DNA of 44,471 nt. It comes from DAIPHL01 sp036771375. Lineage in GTDB: Bacteria > Synergistota > Synergistia > Synergistales > Synergistaceae. Location of the stretch: NCBI GenBank assembly GCA_036771375.1, contig DAIPHL010000001.1:1-44471 (forward strand), written 5' to 3'. The position numbers and the translations under genes are program-made. The notes below the pieces were generated by a model that was not told where the DNA came from, made no database searches, and was given only the letters and a program-made list of their open reading frames with translations. Numbering within the stretch: position 1 is the stretch's first letter; each line of letters starts with the position of its first letter. This document shows positions 41,755-44,471 of the stretch, in pieces.

Positions 41755-43302
41755 ATGAAACAGGTAAGCATCTTCAACAACGTACTCGGACCGGTCATGC
41801 GGGGTCCTTCCAGCTCGCACACAGCCGGATCGTACCACATCGGACGCGCCGCGCGGGACATCCTCGGCGAGACGCCCGTCGCCGCTTCGATCGAATTCGA
41901 CGAACGGGGCTCCTATGCAAAGGTCTACGCGGAGCAGGGAAGCGACAGGGCTTTCCTCTGCGGGTTGATGGACTGGGATCTGCTCGGCGAGGCATTTTAC
42001 GATGCGGCCGACCGGGCCACACGGGAGTCGCGCCGGATTCGCTTCGGCACGGGACGCTTCGAAGAGGCCTCGCACCCGAACTGGGTACGCCTCACGATGT
42101 CCGGCCAAAGAAACGACACACAGGCCCGCGTAACCGCGGCCTCGACCGGAGGCGGCTCCATTCGGATCTTCGACGTGGACGGGTTTCCCGTCGACCTGAA
42201 GGGAGACCGCTGGACGACCCTCGTCAGGCTCGACGCCGAACGTTTGGATTCCGCCGTCCGTTTCCTCGAACGCCACGGAGAGGCAACTGTTTCGGAGAAA
42301 ATCGTGTCCGAGCGCGCTCTCATCGCTCTGAACCGCTCTTCCCAGCTGCCGGCAGAGGTGATGGAGGCGCTGAAACGAACGTTCGAAGCTCACTGCGCGA
42401 CGATTCGTCCCATCTCCTTTCCCCTTGCGGGGAAAGCTCTTTTCGAGAACGCTCGTGAAATGGAATCGTACGCACGCGAGAGGAAGCTCTCTCTCGGACA
42501 AGCGGCCCTCGCATACGAATGCGCGCTTCTCGGCATGACGCAAGACGACGCCATACAAGAGATGGGCAGGCGCTATGCGATCATGAAGGACGCCTGCGAA
42601 CGAAGCCTCTCGGGGAAATTCGCCTTTTCGATGCAGCTCCTACGCCCTTTTGCACACCGGATATTCGAGTCCGGGCAATCGGGCAAGCTGCCGTTTTTTG
42701 GCCCGCATGGACGTGCGGCCGCGCGTGCGATGGCGCTGATGCACGCAAACAACGCGATGGACGTGGTCTGCGCGGCGCCGACGGGTGGAGCGGCGGGCGC
42801 GCTTCCCGGAGCGGTGATCACACTCGAGGAGGAGTTCGGTTTGTCCCCCGACAAGGTCTGCCTTGCGCTCTTCGCCGCCGGTGCGGTCGGTATGGTTTTG
42901 GACACGAGGGCCACCTTCGCGGCGGAGGTCGCAGGCTGCCAGGTCGAGATCGGAGCGGGGGGCGCGATGGCCGCCGCGGCGACCGTCGAAGCGGCCGGAG
43001 GAACGCCTGCACAGGCATTCGATGCCGCCGCGATTTCCTTTCAGAACACGATGGGCTCGGTCTGTGACCTGGTACAGGGCATGGTCGAGATCCCCTGTCA
43101 CACCCGAAACGCGGTCGCCGCCGCATCGGCGTTCGTCTGCGCCGACCTCGTGATGGGCGGCTACGAAAACCCCATTCCACTCGACGAGACCGTGGACGCG
43201 GTCTATCAGGTCGGCAGAATGCTGCCCGTGGAGTTACGCTGCACGGCTTTGGCCGGCCTCGCCACATGCCCCTCCGCTCTCGCCATGAAACGATTGCGAT
43301 AA
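41755..43302 (+). CDS. sdaA: L-serine ammonia-lyase, iron-sulfur-dependent, single chain
   Basis: A 515-aa enzyme converting serine to pyruvate and ammonia. The N-terminal beta-type domain has FNNVLGPVMRGPSSSHTAGS, the conserved substrate loop. A middle linker follows, then the alpha domain with CAAPTGGAAGALPG and Cys in AGCQVEIGAGGAMAAAA, CDLVQGMVEIPCHTRNA. These three Cys hold the oxygen-sensitive 4Fe-4S cluster. Fused beta-alpha chains are the form seen in E. coli SdaA; Firmicutes often split them. GGAGGT lies 12 bases before ATG 41755, a long spacing, but no better start exists. Divergent from the EamA gene. Supplies pyruvate in amino-acid fermentation. Confidence 0.94.
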   Translation: MKQVSIFNNVLGPVMRGPSSSHTAGSYHIGRAARDILGETPVAASIEFDERGSYAKVYAEQGSDRAFLCGLMDWDLLGEAFYDAADRATRESRRIRFGTGRFEEASHPNWVRLTMSGQRNDTQARVTAASTGGGSIRIFDVDGFPVDLKGDRWTTLVRLDAERLDSAVRFLERHGEATVSEKIVSERALIALNRSSQLPAEVMEALKRTFEAHCATIRPISFPLAGKALFENAREMESYARERKLSLGQAALAYECALLGMTQDDAIQEMGRRYAIMKDACERSLSGKFAFSMQLLRPFAHRIFESGQSGKLPFFGPHGRAAARAMALMHANNAMDVVCAAPTGGAAGALPGAVITLEEEFGLSPDKVCLALFAAGAVGMVLDTRATFAAEVAGCQVEIGAGGAMAAAATVEAAGGTPAQAFDAAAISFQNTMGSVCDLVQGMVEIPCHTRNAVAAASAFVCADLVMGGYENPIPLDETVDAVYQVGRMLPVELRCTALAGLATCPSALAMKRLR

Positions 43303-43371
43303 CCCCGACCGACGGGGAAGCTCGGGTCGCTCGCCCGTTTTCCCCTCGTCCGAAACGAAACGGCGCCTCTT

Positions 43372-44193
43372 TTATCGCTCCTCCCCGAGCATTTCGGCAA
43401 TGCCATCGCTGTAGGCCTTGGTACGGAGAAAACCTTCTTCGTAACAGTTCTTCACGATCGCCTTGAAAGCCTTCCTCTCCAACGCGTAGAGCTGTCGTAC
43501 CGAGATTCCTCCGGGCGTGCTCGTCTCCGAAAGAAGCCCGCTTATGTCGTCGATGTCCTTCTCCCAGACCTTGAGGCAGCCCTTGACCGTTCCATAGGCG
43601 AGCCGAGCGGAGGTCTCGTGATCGACGCCAAGCAGCAGGGCCGACTCGACGATCGCCTGGAAGAAGGCATAGACCGGTCCGGGACCGGTGAGTGAGGTGA
43701 TCGCATTGATCTTGTCCTCACCCAGCTCCAGACACATCCCCATCGTCGCAAAGATTCGCCGCATGTCGTCTCTTTGGGATTCGCCGACCCTGTCATTGAA
43801 CGCCACCGCGACAACGCCCTCTCCGATGCGACTCGGAGGATTGGGAAGAGCCCGGGCGACCGCCGCGCCGGGTATGTTTTTCTCGTACAGGGACATCGGG
43901 ATTCCCGAGGAGATCGAAACGATCGTCCTTTCTTCAAAAGAATAAGCCCCCAGCGTGCGGGCAAGCGCGACGGCGTCGTCCGAGCGTACGCAGACGAAGA
44001 CATACTCCGCCTGCAGGACGAGAGAGCCGACATTCGAACAGGGGGTGAGGGCATATCGTTCCCTCATGTAGGACATCCTGTCCTCCCTGACGTCGAAGAA
44101 AAAGACGTCGCTCGGTTTCGCCACCTCGCTTTCGACGATCTTCCGTGAAAGGATCTCCGCGATCGTCCCCGAACCGATAAACCCTATTTTCAT
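43372..44193 (-). CDS. proC: Pyrroline-5-carboxylate reductase family protein
   Basis: A 273-aa protein of the ProC family, which reduces pyrroline-5-carboxylate to proline. The N-terminal Rossmann fold has KIGFIGSGTIAEIL; VARALPNPPSRIGEGV is the conserved middle motif. The C-terminal helical dimer domain has ITSLTGPGPVYAFFQAI and the signature SETSTPGGISVRQLYALE. Compared with typical P-N-T-P and A-L-S-G-S-G-P-A-Y motifs, several positions differ (LPNPP, SLTGPGPVY), so substrate preference may be altered. Start ATG 44193 follows GGGGTGA. Convergent with serine dehydratase. Confidence 0.9.
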   Translation of the reverse strand: MKIGFIGSGTIAEILSRKIVESEVAKPSDVFFFDVREDRMSYMRERYALTPCSNVGSLVLQAEYVFVCVRSDDAVALARTLGAYSFEERTIVSISSGIPMSLYEKNIPGAAVARALPNPPSRIGEGVVAVAFNDRVGESQRDDMRRIFATMGMCLELGEDKINAITSLTGPGPVYAFFQAIVESALLLGVDHETSARLAYGTVKGCLKVWEKDIDDISGLLSETSTPGGISVRQLYALERKAFKAIVKNCYEEGFLRTKAYSDGIAEMLGEER

Positions 44194-44213
44194 TCGATTC
44201 ACCCCTCTTATGG

Positions 44214-44241
44214 ATATTATCAAAAAAGTTTTGTAAAACAA
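44214..44241 (-). promoter_or_regulatory. Promoter of proC with palindrome in the spacer
   Basis: On the minus strand TTGTTT (44241-44236) and TAATAT (44219-44214) are 16 bases apart. A 12-base palindrome, GTTTTGTAAAAC (44228-44239), overlaps the -35 and spacer and could be a regulator site. Between here and 44372 the sequence is A+T-rich with nothing else I can support. Confidence 0.5.
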
Positions 44242-44372
44242 AATACTGGTCGGCAAGCGCCATCAAATTGCATTGGTTTTCACTAACAGACATTGTCCCG
44301 CAGTTATAAAATTGATAAAATGAGCCAGACGTTTCGGTAAGTCGAAATGCCCCTGGTTGTGTCACATCCCCA

Positions 44373-44471
44373 TCAGGATACGAATGACTCACTCTGCTTT
44401 ACCATTTGTTCCAGGAGTGGCTGGGCGTGTATACTTCTGAACAATGCAGTACCACAACCGCGACCCCGCAA
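44373..44471 (-). other. Partial reading frame entering from the right edge
   Basis: On the minus strand an open frame runs from the window end to a TGA at 44373, reading GCGTALFRSIHAQPLLEQM, then VKQSESFVS. It could be the C terminus of a gene beyond the window. The family is not recognised, and at 32 codons it could be chance. Confidence 0.25.

Noticed and set aside
43303..43371. Terminator between sdaA and proC (CCCCG-ACCGA-CGGGG)
   Set aside because: Only five pairs and no T run; too weak to call.
44270..44471. Insertion-sequence end at the right edge
   Set aside because: Contigs often break in such elements, but I find no terminal inverted repeat or transposase motif in the visible bases.
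1..44471. CRISPR arrays, tRNA or rRNA genes, phage integrases
   Set aside because: No regularly spaced repeats, cloverleaf with conserved TTCGA arm, rRNA core sequence or recombinase motif was seen on either strand.

Overview
The window reads as a contig from a strictly anaerobic, amino-acid-fermenting bacterium of moderately high G+C. I infer the phylum Synergistota (Synergistetes), with moderate confidence. The grounds are a Firmicutes-like hrcA-grpE-dnaK-dnaJ-prmA-rsmE-mtaB...rpsU-yqeY order with a CIRCE element, a hydroxylamine-reductase stress cluster, a CoA-disulfide reductase, several amino-acid and sodium-coupled transporters, and enzymes acting on lysine, serine and proline. There is no rRNA or tRNA gene to settle this. 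The left edge contains 17 bases identical to an Illumina adapter end, so the first ~37 bases should not be trusted.

Region 1 (1-14.6 kb, almost all minus strand) is the protein-quality and translation block. Transcription starts at a sigma70-type promoter with CIRCE just downstream and runs hrcA, grpE, dnaK, dnaJ, prmA, rsmE, mtaB. A second, lid-less Hsp70 and a J-domain protein with a helical-repeat tail then follow, placed between mtaB and the usual distal genes rpsU and yqeY. After a terminator come two unrecognised proteins and an edge-truncated membrane protein.

Region 2 (14.8-23.8 kb) holds thiol peroxidase, a small protein sharing the N-terminal motif of a GreA/B-like family, and a complete fructose phosphotransferase operon. 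That operon comprises a IIA-HPr-EI fusion, FruK and FruA, and its leader carries a terminator-like hairpin. A convergent CoA-disulfide reductase with rhodanese domain and a TIGR04076-type protein complete the region.

Region 3 (23.9-28.5 kb) is visibly richer in A+T than its surroundings and is the most unusual part. A regulator fusing a MerR DNA-binding domain, a zinc-ribbon-like domain and a degenerate methyltransferase-like domain is transcribed away from a small operon. The operon encodes a 30-residue membrane peptide, a PutP-type sodium:solute symporter, a BPL_N/ThuA-like glutamine-amidotransferase-fold protein and a frameshifted YbjQ-family gene. The promoter in front of the operon has the 19-bp spacer and internal dyad typical of MerR control. 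I regard this as the best candidate for an undescribed uptake and processing system.

Region 4 (28.6-35.9 kb) concerns lysine and amino-acid handling. It has an NhaC antiporter, a lysine 6-dehydrogenase-like enzyme, an Lrp regulator facing away across three 13-bp direct repeats, a DAACS symporter and lysA in one operon, and a divergent sirtuin.

Region 5 (36-44.5 kb) has the HcpR regulon (frdX, cupin, hcp, with divergent hcpR and a palindromic operator). It continues with a BmrR-like MerR regulator whose own promoter is MerR-type, an EamA exporter, a single-chain iron-sulfur serine dehydratase and a pyrroline-5-carboxylate reductase. The right edge carries a short unidentified partial reading frame.
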